Below are positions 1 through 6,296 of a stretch of 7,305 nt of DNA, in pieces (the first letter of the stretch is position 1; each line of letters begins with the position of its first letter). Location: positions 1 to 7,305 of the forward strand of contig JAPLMI010000214.1 of the NCBI GenBank assembly GCA_026387115.1, given 5' to 3'. A model generated the notes under the pieces. The model searched no databases. It saw only the letters and a program-made list of their open reading frames with translations, and had not been told where the DNA came from. The DNA comes from Candidatus Omnitrophota bacterium. Its GTDB lineage: Bacteria > Omnitrophota > Gorgyraeia > 2-01-FULL-45-10. A program made the translations under genes and the position numbers.

Positions 1-2223
1 ACTGAAAACCCTCTTCACTTTGAATGATTTCCACCGCGCGGGTATGCACGGATCGACTATAAGGCCGTTGTAATCGGCCCTTACGCCAAGAATATACGCC
101 GTGACCGCATAAAGGTTCCACGCGGCGCTTCCGGTAAGCCACGAATTTCTCCCGCGGCCGAATGCCGGATGGCCGCTACCCGCTATATACTGCGCGTAAA
201 CATAAGGCTCCGTCAGGTGAATATCCGATATGTCGTTTCTGAACGCGGGGGCGATCTTGGCGTAATAATCGAACGCTCGCTCGCCGCGGCCGATCATAGC
301 CTCGGCGATCATCCCCCAGGGATTCGCGTGGCAGAATATGCCGCCGTTCTCTTTCAGGCCCGGCGCGAATGTTCCGACCGCGCCGATCTTTGTATCGTAG
401 CTCGTGTATGGCGGGGCGATGAGCATTATCCCGTGTTTCGAATCGAGATGAAGCTTCACCATATCCATGCACCGCGCCGCCCTCTTATCGTCGGCGATTC
501 CGCCGATCACGGCCCATGCCTGCGTCAATAGATCGATCTTGGCCTCTTTGTTCCTGGATGAGCCGACCGGGTTGCCGTCATCGTCATAAGCGCGTATATA
601 CCAATCTCCGTCCCAGGCAAGTTTATTTATCCTGTCCTTCATCGCGTTGGCGACTTCAACATATTCTTTGACATCGCCTTCTTTTCCTAAAAGCTGGGCG
701 AGCCTTGAGAATTCATTGGCCGCCCATACCAGGAATTGCGCCACCCACACGCTCTCCGCGGCGTTATTCTTCCCCATGAGGTTCAGGCAGTCGTTCCAGT
801 CGGCAAATCCTATCAAAGGAAAGCCGTGCGGCCCGACCTTGGAAGAGACGAAGTCGACGGCCCTCTTCAAGTGTTCGTAGACGGTCGCCTTTCCGGAATC
901 GGTAAACGGGACTGTTTCGTTAAGGAATCCGGCGTCTCCGGTCTCCTTGATATAACCGGAGCATGAAATGACCAGCCACAGTGGGTCGTCCGAGTAGCCG
1001 CCCTTTTCGCCTTTTTTCGTGAGCGGGAAGAATTGGTGATAGGTTGAGCCGTTTTCGAACTGGCACTCCAGAAGCTCTCTTAACCTCGTCTTGACCCTGT
1101 CAGGAATGACATGGACGACGCCGAGCGTGTCCTGATTCGAATCCCTGAAACCCATGCCCCTGCCGATGCCGGATTCGTAGTAAGAGGCCGAACGCGACCA
1201 GTTAAATGTCGTCCTGCACTGATACTGGTTCCAGGTATTGACCATAAGATTGACTAAATCGTCAGGCGTATCGCAGGCGTAATTCTCGAAATATCGCGCC
1301 CAATAGACTTTGAGTTTCTCGAATTCATCCCCGGCGTTTTTGACGCTTTTATATTTCGATATAACCTTATCCGCCTCTTTCATTGAATCGCTGACGCCGA
1401 GCGCAAATACGACCGTCTTCTCCTCCGACGGTTCGAGCGTGATCGAATTACAGAGCGAGGCTATCGGGTTGCCGCCTGAATTTACGGAGTCAAACGACTT
1501 TCCGCGCGACACCGCCAGCGGGTTTGCTTCCGAATTATAGGGGCCGATGAACGTTTCTCTGTCGCAATCGAAGCCCTTGACCTTTTCGCTGGACGAGAAG
1601 AACGCGAAATCGTTCCTGCCGGCCGAGGGAAAATAATCGGTGAGGTGGTATATTACATCTTTCTCGCACACCGCTTTTGAAATATTCAGAGTATACTGGA
1701 AGTCCGTCATATCCATGACGGCGTGCCACAGGCAGAATTCAAGGTAGGTGAATACGGAGAGTTCCCGCTTCTTCTTAGAGGTATTCTTTACATTCAGCAT
1801 CCATAATTCCAGGTTTTCTTTCAGGGGCACAAAATAAGTGGTCTTTGTCGCTATGCCGTTATATTCGCTTTTGATCCCGGTATAGCTCATCCCATGCCGG
1901 CACTCATATTTATAGTTTTTTGGTTTTTTGGTTTTTTGGTTTTTTGGTTCCAATACGGGCTGCCAGGTCGCGGACCAATAGTCGCCCGTTTTATCATCGC
2001 GTAGATAAATGTACCTGCCGGGCCTGTCGGCGGGAATGTTATTATACCTGTATCTTGTAATCCTTCTGTCTTTGGGGTCTTTATGGAAACTATAGCCGCC
2101 CGCGGTGTTCGATATGAGGCCGCAATAGTCGTCGCTTCCGAGATAATTGATCCATGGTGAAGGAGTGTCGGGGCGGGTTATGACGTATTCGCGGTTCTTG
2201 TCGTCGAAATAGCCGAATTTCAT
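1..2223 (-). CDS. GH94 glycoside phosphorylase, cellobiose phosphorylase type (partial, C-terminus beyond left edge)
   Basis: The frame is open from ATG at 2223 to the window edge (741 codons), so it has no stop here. Known family members are about 800-820 residues, so some 70-80 residues are missing. The N-terminus (GYFDDKNREYVITRPDTP, then WINYLG, then RRITRYRYNNIPAD) is the typical start of cellobiose phosphorylase. Residues 471-481 (IGFADWNDCLN) hold the conserved DWND motif, with D475 as the expected general acid. The (alpha/alpha)6-barrel motifs GIGRGMGFRDSNQD (352-364), KENGGIFCHANPW (624-636) and NSWLTG (693-698, expected phosphate contact) are present. The family splits a beta-linked disaccharide with inorganic phosphate to a sugar-1-phosphate plus a free sugar. 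There is no signal peptide, so it is cytoplasmic. It starts 13 bp after the binding-protein stop, so it is probably co-transcribed with it. An AAAAAACC-type octamer repeat codes for the lysine-rich residues 93-103. Cellobiose is the best guess for substrate; diacetylchitobiose or a related disaccharide is possible. Confidence 0.93.
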   Translation of the reverse strand, partial: MKFGYFDDKNREYVITRPDTPSPWINYLGSDDYCGLISNTAGGYSFHKDPKDRRITRYRYNNIPADRPGRYIYLRDDKTGDYWSATWQPVLEPKNQKTKKPKNYKYECRHGMSYTGIKSEYNGIATKTTYFVPLKENLELWMLNVKNTSKKKRELSVFTYLEFCLWHAVMDMTDFQYTLNISKAVCEKDVIYHLTDYFPSAGRNDFAFFSSSEKVKGFDCDRETFIGPYNSEANPLAVSRGKSFDSVNSGGNPIASLCNSITLEPSEEKTVVFALGVSDSMKEADKVISKYKSVKNAGDEFEKLKVYWARYFENYACDTPDDLVNLMVNTWNQYQCRTTFNWSRSASYYESGIGRGMGFRDSNQDTLGVVHVIPDRVKTRLRELLECQFENGSTYHQFFPLTKKGEKGGYSDDPLWLVISCSGYIKETGDAGFLNETVPFTDSGKATVYEHLKRAVDFVSSKVGPHGFPLIGFADWNDCLNLMGKNNAAESVWVAQFLVWAANEFSRLAQLLGKEGDVKEYVEVANAMKDRINKLAWDGDWYIRAYDDDGNPVGSSRNKEAKIDLLTQAWAVIGGIADDKRAARCMDMVKLHLDSKHGIMLIAPPYTSYDTKIGAVGTFAPGLKENGGIFCHANPWGMIAEAMIGRGERAFDYYAKIAPAFRNDISDIHLTEPYVYAQYIAGSGHPAFGRGRNSWLTGSAAWNLYAVTAYILGVRADYNGLIVDPCIPARWKSFKVKRVFS
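1915..1949. repeat. 8-bp tandem repeat (about 4.4 units) inside the GH94 coding region
   Basis: The plus strand reads four runs of exactly six T separated by GG (unit GTTTTTTG), with perfect 8-bp periodicity over 35 bases. On the coding strand it encodes PKNQKTKKPKN, an 8-residue period because 24 bp is three units. Gain or loss of one unit shifts the frame, since 8 is not a multiple of 3; three units would be neutral. Compared from memory with Cellvibrio gilvus cellobiose phosphorylase, the segment between the PV and RHG landmarks is about nine residues longer here. This fits a three-unit expansion. Confidence 0.95.
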
Positions 2224-2236
2224 TCGCAGATTCTTC

Positions 2237-2872
2237 CTAATCCGACAGCTTGACGTTGTCGATATAGACCGGCCCTTTATACGTGATCTTGCCGTTCGAC
2301 TCGATGCGGATACCCAATTTCCTGATATCGCTTCTGAATTTATCGTCTATGAACTTGCGCCAGGACATACTGTTGGGGGTGAGGTCCAGTTTTATGACCG
2401 TCCATTCGCCGGGCGCGAGCGGATATGCCTTATTCGCCTCCGTCCACTTCCACCCTTCGCCGACGGTCAGTATGACCCTCGCCCTCAAGCCCTGGGGCGC
2501 GTTCTTAGGAAGGAATATATCCACGGACAGGTAACTAAACGGGCTCCAGTCGGTTACGTCCGCAACACGTTCGACGTATGCGCCCTCCCAATGCGGAGCG
2601 CCTGAAAATTCGACATCGAATTCCAGCGAATACCTGCCCTCGCTCGCATTAAATTCGGAGACGCTTATCTGACGCCCAGTATGGTCGGTTTTATTCATCG
2701 CCCAGTCAGGTATCTCCCATCCCTGGGGGTCCTTCTCAAAACCGTAAAGGACGATCTCTTTGGAATATGAGGCAGCCGGCAGGCTCGTGAAGAGGAAAAT
2801 TGTTATTAAAAGAGTTGTAAATATCTTTAATTTTGGGATAAAAAATTTTGAATGCTGAGCATGTCGAAGCAT
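2237..2872 (-). CDS. Secreted single-domain carbohydrate-binding-like protein (paralogue of 3993-4583)
   Basis: 211 residues. An N-terminal signal peptide spans about residues 1-37: a basic 16-residue n-region, a hydrophobic core around 17-31, and a probable cleavage near AASYS. The remainder is one beta-rich domain that opens with YGFEKDPQGWEIPDWA and closes with GPVYIDNVKLSD. These are hallmarks of galactose-binding-like jelly-roll carbohydrate-binding modules such as the CBM11/CBM4-9 superfamily. ILTVGEGW in the middle is shared with the paralogue. No catalytic motif is visible. The ATG overlaps the TAA of the upstream hydrolase by one base (TAATG), and an AAGGA about 10 nt upstream lies inside that gene, so translational coupling is likely. 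The start codon and the first residues (MLRHAQH) come from a palindromic repeat at 2851-2873; no ATG, GTG or TTG alternative lies before the hydrophobic core. A role in binding glycan for the co-transcribed hydrolase is inferred. Confidence 0.85.
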   Translation of the reverse strand: MLRHAQHSKFFIPKLKIFTTLLITIFLFTSLPAASYSKEIVLYGFEKDPQGWEIPDWAMNKTDHTGRQISVSEFNASEGRYSLEFDVEFSGAPHWEGAYVERVADVTDWSPFSYLSVDIFLPKNAPQGLRARVILTVGEGWKWTEANKAYPLAPGEWTVIKLDLTPNSMSWRKFIDDKFRSDIRKLGIRIESNGKITYKGPVYIDNVKLSD

Positions 2873-2873
2873 T
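2851..2873. repeat. Imperfect palindrome of the TGAGC-TGTCGAAGC dispersed-repeat type at a gene junction
   Basis: The 23 bases begin AATGCT and end AGCATT, a perfect 6-bp terminal inverted repeat around an imperfect centre. They closely match a motif I remember as a frequent dispersed intergenic repeat in environmental bacterial genomes, which often yields spurious N-termini such as MLRQAQHD. Here it covers the ATG of the binding-protein gene and reaches into the stop codon of the hydrolase gene. Only one copy is visible in the window, so its dispersed status rests on memory. Confidence 0.55.
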
Positions 2874-3906
2874 AGCGCATCGTCCTTTTCGGCGTGGATT
2901 TCCTATACCAAATTTCGACTATCTTTTGGGCGGGTTTATTCTGAAAGATGTATCCTCTGTTATTAGGACCGCCGAAGTTTTTATTCGTCCCCCATCTCCA
3001 CCAGTAAAGACCGTAGAACCATTCCTTGTTCCAGAATGTCTTGAGGAGCGCTTCGAAACAATCGGCCTGAAGCTTCGTGTTGAGATTGCCGGTAAGCTCT
3101 TCCCACGGCGTCTTGGCCGTCCAGTCCGTTGCGCAGTATCCGACCTCCTGGAATATGATGGGCTTATTGACCGTTTTCTGGAACTCCTCCATCTCTTTGA
3201 CCCACTCTTCCCAGCCCTTCTTCAGCTCTTCCAATGTCGGCCTATCTTTCTCCGACAGAGGAAAATACGCGTCTATCCCGACATAGTCCAGCGCGTCCCA
3301 GAATTTCACGTGAGTATATTCGTCATTCCAGTTGGCGGCGTATGTCAACGGCCCGCTGTAAACGGCGCGCACCGGCTTTATAACAATCTCTTTCCACATA
3401 TCCTCTTTTATCGTGGAGACGGATGTAAGCTCCGTTCCGATGCACAGGATCTCGACTTTATTCTCCTCGGCCATCTTGGCGTAATGGACGATGAAATCCC
3501 TGTAGTGCTCAAACCAGGCATTCCAGTCAGTCTCTTCCTTACACCCTATCTCGCCGCGCCAGCTGCCATCAGAGGTATCTATAATATCGAGGTGAGGCTT
3601 TATCATCACCTTCATCCCGAGAGAGTGCGCTTGTTTTATGGCGTGAATGACGCTTTCGTCGCTTGGGGTTTTTTCGGAGGGGTGAATATCGGTGCTGAAA
3701 CACTTATCCTGGTACCAGGTGGTAAGGATGCTTACCCACTTAGCCCCTGTTTTCGAAAGGGCCTCGAGGGATTCATCGGAAGCCGGCGAGGAGTATTTCT
3801 CTTTGGTCCAGGTCGTGTAGCAAATGCCCTTCTGCCATTCATAACAGAAGGCGCTTCCGCAAAACAAGATTGCCGCCAAGCTTATCAGTACGATTCTCTT
3901 AACCAT
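2872..3906 (-). CDS. Secreted GH113-like glycoside hydrolase (clan GH-A TIM barrel)
   Basis: 344 residues, the normal length for a one-domain GH113-type enzyme. Residues 1-21 are a signal peptide (MVKRIVLISLAAILFCGSAFC), so the enzyme acts outside the cytoplasmic membrane. The barrel shows the family pattern: KGICYTTW near the start, MKVMIKPHLD (98-107), ILCIGTELTS (153-162) with E159 as the expected acid/base, YVGIDAYFPL (208-217), and IIFQEVGY (250-257) with E254 as the expected nucleophile, then YGLYWWRWG. Characterised GH113 members are endo-beta-1,4-mannanases, but this branch may have another beta-glycan specificity. ATG 3906 is preceded by AAGGGG five bases upstream and by a promoter at 3929-3957. 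It is the first gene of an apparent three-gene operon with the overlapping binding protein and the GH94 enzyme. It is paralogous to the partial hydrolase at 6990-7305. Confidence 0.88.
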   Translation of the reverse strand: MVKRIVLISLAAILFCGSAFCYEWQKGICYTTWTKEKYSSPASDESLEALSKTGAKWVSILTTWYQDKCFSTDIHPSEKTPSDESVIHAIKQAHSLGMKVMIKPHLDIIDTSDGSWRGEIGCKEETDWNAWFEHYRDFIVHYAKMAEENKVEILCIGTELTSVSTIKEDMWKEIVIKPVRAVYSGPLTYAANWNDEYTHVKFWDALDYVGIDAYFPLSEKDRPTLEELKKGWEEWVKEMEEFQKTVNKPIIFQEVGYCATDWTAKTPWEELTGNLNTKLQADCFEALLKTFWNKEWFYGLYWWRWGTNKNFGGPNNRGYIFQNKPAQKIVEIWYRKSTPKRTMR

Positions 3907-3928
3907 TTTAACCCCTTAAAGAAAACAT

Positions 3929-3957
3929 ATTATACTACATTTCACCGGCAGGGTCAA
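3929..3957 (-). promoter_or_regulatory. Sigma-70-like promoter of the hydrolase / binding protein / GH94 operon
   Basis: On the minus strand TTGACC (3957-3952) is followed by a 17-bp spacer and a perfect TATAAT (3934-3929). This predicts a start near 3922, about 16 bases before the ATG at 3906. The -35 box lies in the loop and one arm of an inverted repeat. Confidence 0.8.
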
Positions 3958-3975
3958 GGCCCCCTGCCGGTGAAA
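3940..3975. promoter_or_regulatory. 14-bp perfect inverted repeat overlapping the promoter
   Basis: The arms TTTCACCGGCAGGG (3940-3953) and CCCTGCCGGTGAAA (3962-3975) are perfectly complementary around an 8-base centre. It sits between the stop of the upstream binding-protein gene (3993) and the operon promoter, covering the -35 box and most of the spacer. No U-tract follows on either strand, so it is not a classical intrinsic terminator. It could be an operator or a 3'-end stabilising hairpin for the upstream transcript. Confidence 0.75.
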
Positions 3976-3992
3976 AATAGAGACGGAAAAAA

Positions 3993-4583
3993 TTACTTTG
4001 TAAGCCTTACGTTATCGATGTAGAATGGGCCGTTATATTCCGGCTTCTTGTTCGACTCGACCCTGACGGCGATCTTGCGGACGTCTTTTCTGAAATTATC
4101 GTCAACGACCATCTTCTTCCAGTCTTCGCTTCCGGGCATAAGATTCGCGGTAACCGTGACCCACTCTCCCGGAACGAGGGCGACTGAGCGCGCCATTTCG
4201 GTGAACTTCCACCCCTCGCCTACCGTTAATATCATCTTTGCCTTCAATCCGACCGGAGCTTCTTTCGGTAGGTAGATATCGGCGGATATGGCCTTGTAAG
4301 GCGTCCAGTCAAAATACTCAAAATCCTCTATCAGCGCGGCGGTCCATGTCTTGCCGGGGAAGGCCGATACGACTTTAAGCGATCCACTGCCTTCTTTAGC
4401 GAAATCTTTGGAAGCCTCTACCGTCTTCGCTACGTGGTCCTCCTGCTCCAGCGCCCATTCGGGTATCTCCCAGCCCTGGGTATCCTTCTCAAAACCGAAG
4501 ATGACCCTCTCTTCGGCCCGGGCCAAGCTCGAGAAGCCGAATACAAAGGCTATCGCCAGAGCTGCAACCATCAACTTTTTCAT
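3993..4583 (-). CDS. Secreted single-domain carbohydrate-binding-like protein
   Basis: 196 residues from ATG 4583. This start is chosen because a strong ribosome-binding site (AAGGGGG) lies seven bases upstream and the protein then begins with a clean signal peptide, MKKLMVAALA to SSLARA, cleaved before residue 24. A longer reading from GTG 4691 would translate the structured leader and is not credible. The mature part is one domain: FGFEKDTQGWEIPEWA at 29-44, MILTVGEGWK at 117-126, and GPFYIDNVRLTK at the end. By eye about half its positions match the protein at 2237-2872, so they are paralogues. The fold is probably a galactose-binding-like jelly roll that binds carbohydrate outside the cytoplasmic membrane; the ligand is unknown and no catalytic residues are recognisable. 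It has its own likely promoter near 4696-4701 and a roughly 105-base leader holding one copy of the 79-bp hairpin element. Confidence 0.87.
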   Translation of the reverse strand: MKKLMVAALAIAFVFGFSSLARAEERVIFGFEKDTQGWEIPEWALEQEDHVAKTVEASKDFAKEGSGSLKVVSAFPGKTWTAALIEDFEYFDWTPYKAISADIYLPKEAPVGLKAKMILTVGEGWKFTEMARSVALVPGEWVTVTANLMPGSEDWKKMVVDDNFRKDVRKIAVRVESNKKPEYNGPFYIDNVRLTK

Positions 4584-4599
4584 ACAACTACCCCCTTCC

Positions 4600-4678
4600 A
4601 TTTTTTCGAAGAAAAAATGATACTGAAGCGGCGTTAAGCAATCCGACGAACAGGAGGATTGTAGCCGCTGAAGTATCT
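4600..4678. repeat. Two-hairpin structured repeat, copy A
   Basis: 79 bp made of two abutting hairpins. The small one (4600-4618) has arms ATTTTTTC/GAAAAAAT around GAA. The large one (4619-4678) has paired segments GATACT/AGTATC, AGCGGC/GCCGCT and CAATCC/GGATTG, separated by a symmetrical GA/GA internal loop and a 6/2-base internal loop, with an 11-base apical loop GACGAACAGGA. It lies inside the predicted leader of the binding-protein gene. Read as minus-strand RNA, the large hairpin is followed after one base by six U. It shares its complete fold with copy B. Confidence 0.9.
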
Positions 4679-4695
4679 TCTCCTTCGTCACTTAT

Positions 4696-4701
4696 ATTAT
4701 A
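4696..4701 (-). promoter_or_regulatory. Probable -10 box for the binding-protein gene
   Basis: A perfect TATAAT on the minus strand lies between the upstream terminator and copy A of the repeat. No convincing -35 box is found at 16-18 bp, where the sequence is the T-tract of the terminator. A TG pair directly precedes the hexamer, though without the extra base of a classical extended -10. A start near 4689 would give a leader of about 105 bases. Confidence 0.5.
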
Positions 4702-4715
4702 CATTATCCGCGGTT

Positions 4716-4751
4716 AAAAAAAGGTTAGAACAATATTAAATTATTCTAACC
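4716..4751 (-). terminator. Rho-independent terminator of the response regulator / histidine kinase unit
   Basis: On the minus strand GGTTAGAA (4751-4744) and TTCTAACC (4730-4723) form an 8-bp stem around a 13-base AT-rich loop, followed immediately by seven T (4722-4716). It lies about 85 bases after the kinase stop codon, beyond copy B of the hairpin repeat. The stem is rather AT-rich. Confidence 0.8.
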
Positions 4752-4830
4752 AAATTTGCGCAGCAAATTTGATACTGAGGCGGCGTTAATCAATCCGACG
4801 AATAGGAGGATTGTAGCCGCCGAAGTATCT
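4752..4830. repeat. Two-hairpin structured repeat, copy B
   Basis: 79 bp with the same layout as copy A. The small hairpin (4752-4770) has arms AAATTTGC/GCAAATTT around GCA. The large hairpin (4771-4830) has GATACT/AGTATC, GGCGGC/GCCGCC and CAATCC/GGATTG around GACGAATAGGA. The 60-bp parts match at 56 of 60 positions and the 19-bp parts at 12 of 19. Copy B begins four bases after the kinase stop codon in the direction of transcription and abuts the terminator stem. The 73 bp between the copies are not repeated, so this is not a simple tandem duplication. Confidence 0.9.
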
Positions 4831-4834
4831 AAAG

Positions 4835-6283
4835 TCATGCCAGGGGAAGCGTAATGGTAAATACAGCGCCTTTGGAAGGTTCGCTTTCTGCCTTTATAGA
4901 GCCGCTATGCGCGTCGACTATCGACTTTGCTATGCTGAGACCAAGCCCGAATCCAACGTTAGCCCTGGCCTTATCGGTCCTGTAGAATCTGTCGAATATA
5001 CGCTCTATTTCTTCTTTTGTGATCCCTGTGCCGGTGTCCTCGATCCTGACCACCGCCGACGGCCCGATCTTTCGCGATATCACGGTTATCCTGCCGCCCG
5101 ATTCGGTGTACTTTACGGCATTATCGAGAATATTAAGGAAGAGCGTCTTAAGCTGGCCTTCGTCCGCCTCTAAGAACAATACTTCATCCGCCCTGCAGGA
5201 TAGATTTATCCCCTTTGATTCCGCCAGGGCCCTGACATTGTTGACTATTCCGCGGACTATCGGATTAAGGTCGAGTTTCTTCTTCTCCGGAAATACCTCT
5301 TTTGATTCAAGCCTTGCCAGGAGAAGCAGGTTCTCGGCAAGCCTCACGACCCTGTCGACTTCCTCGAGGGCGCTTTTTATGACAAATTCATACTCTCCCT
5401 GCGAACGCAGCTTCTTCAGCGCCACTTCAAACTCTCCCCTTATTATGGTGAGCGGCGTCTTCAGCTCGTGGGAGAGATTCTCGAAGAGCTTCTTTTGCGA
5501 TGTAAATGCATACTCCAGCCGCTCGAGCATACTGTTAAATGTCTCGGACAGCTTCTGGATCTCGTCTTTCGTGCCGGGGCTTTCGAGTCTCAGCCTCATA
5601 TTCTCCGCGGTGATCTGATGTATCGTATGTATCATCTTGTCGACCGGGCGGAGAGTGACCTTGGCAAGAAGCGCGCCCATTATGCCGGTCGCGAGCACGG
5701 TAACGGGAAATAATACAAAGAGGGCTACTCTTATATTGTTGAGCGCGGCCTGTAACGGCTGAAGGGAGCTCGCAACCTGCACGATATACGCGACCTTTTC
5801 ATTTTCAAATACAGGCGTCGTATATATTCTCATCGACCCTACGGTATCGAACCTCGTCTTGCCCTGCAGAACGGATATAAACTCCCTCCTTGGGATCCGG
5901 GTAAGCCCCAGCGCATTTTTGGATGAGGCGATCGTCGCGCCGTCGGTATCGAAGACCGTGACTATGATATTCAGGAGCTCCGGGTCTTTCGACTCTTCCC
6001 TTACCCAGTTCTGGGCGACTTTCGTGAAGTTGAAATTTCGCCTCTTCCTCAAAACCTCGTCGGGTTTAACGCCGCTCGCGAGCGCCTCGAGGCTCGACGC
6101 CTCCCAGTATGTGTTGATCGCCGTCGATATGCCGCCGGCCTTGGACTTTAAGAGGATGTCCATGTTATTGCAGAGGCCCTTGGATACGTTATGGTAGAGG
6201 ACGGCGCTGAAGGACGAGATGGTCAGGGCGAGGATCGCCATATAGAGGATCGTAATTTTGAATCTTATCGACTTGATAAACAT
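4835..6283 (-). CDS. Sensor histidine kinase, CusS/heavy-metal-sensor-like class
   Basis: 482 residues. Membrane segments lie at about 9-30 and 185-208, enclosing a sensor region of about 155 residues outside the cytoplasmic membrane that includes VFDTDGATIASS and YIVQVASSLQPL. A HAMP linker follows (about 208-262, with TLRPVDKM at its start), then the HisKA dimerisation helix with the phospho-acceptor H272 in FENLSHELKTPL. The ATPase domain follows: N box LNILDNAVKY (383-392), G1 DTGTG (416-420) and G2 GFGLGLS (444-450). All catalytic elements are intact. It autophosphorylates and passes phosphate to the response regulator encoded just upstream, 13 bp away. No clear ribosome-binding site precedes ATG 6283, suggesting translational coupling. 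The domain layout resembles copper/silver sensors, but no metal-handling gene is nearby and the ligand is unknown. The unit ends at the terminator at 4716-4751. Confidence 0.95.
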   Translation of the reverse strand: MFIKSIRFKITILYMAILALTISSFSAVLYHNVSKGLCNNMDILLKSKAGGISTAINTYWEASSLEALASGVKPDEVLRKRRNFNFTKVAQNWVREESKDPELLNIIVTVFDTDGATIASSKNALGLTRIPRREFISVLQGKTRFDTVGSMRIYTTPVFENEKVAYIVQVASSLQPLQAALNNIRVALFVLFPVTVLATGIMGALLAKVTLRPVDKMIHTIHQITAENMRLRLESPGTKDEIQKLSETFNSMLERLEYAFTSQKKLFENLSHELKTPLTIIRGEFEVALKKLRSQGEYEFVIKSALEEVDRVVRLAENLLLLARLESKEVFPEKKKLDLNPIVRGIVNNVRALAESKGINLSCRADEVLFLEADEGQLKTLFLNILDNAVKYTESGGRITVISRKIGPSAVVRIEDTGTGITKEEIERIFDRFYRTDKARANVGFGLGLSIAKSIVDAHSGSIKAESEPSKGAVFTITLPLA

Positions 6284-6296
6284 AACTTATAGTAAA

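Noticed and set aside
3940..3975. Intrinsic terminator of the binding-protein gene at 3993-4583
   Set aside because: The stem is strong but no T-run follows it on either strand; the arms begin with T and end with A, the reverse of a terminator tail.
2848..4023. Plus-strand open frame of 391 codons opposite the hydrolase gene
   Set aside because: It is antisense to a clear signal-peptide-bearing GH113-like protein with intact catalytic motifs. Its translation shows no recognisable domain and crosses promoter and intergenic sequence.
3993..4691. Longer version of the binding protein starting at GTG 4691
   Set aside because: It would translate the hairpin element and lacks a ribosome-binding site; the ATG at 4583 has a strong one and begins a proper signal peptide.
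4600..4830. CRISPR array or simple tandem duplication
   Set aside because: There are only two units, each self-complementary along its length, and the 73 bp between them hold a terminator and a promoter with no repeated counterpart.
4771..4830. Copy B as the kinase terminator
   Set aside because: No T-run follows the hairpin on the minus strand; the hairpin at 4716-4751 with seven T is the better terminator.
5019..5618. Plus-strand open frame of 199 codons opposite the histidine kinase
   Set aside because: It is antisense to the conserved kinase core, and its serine-rich composition is typical of a shadow reading.
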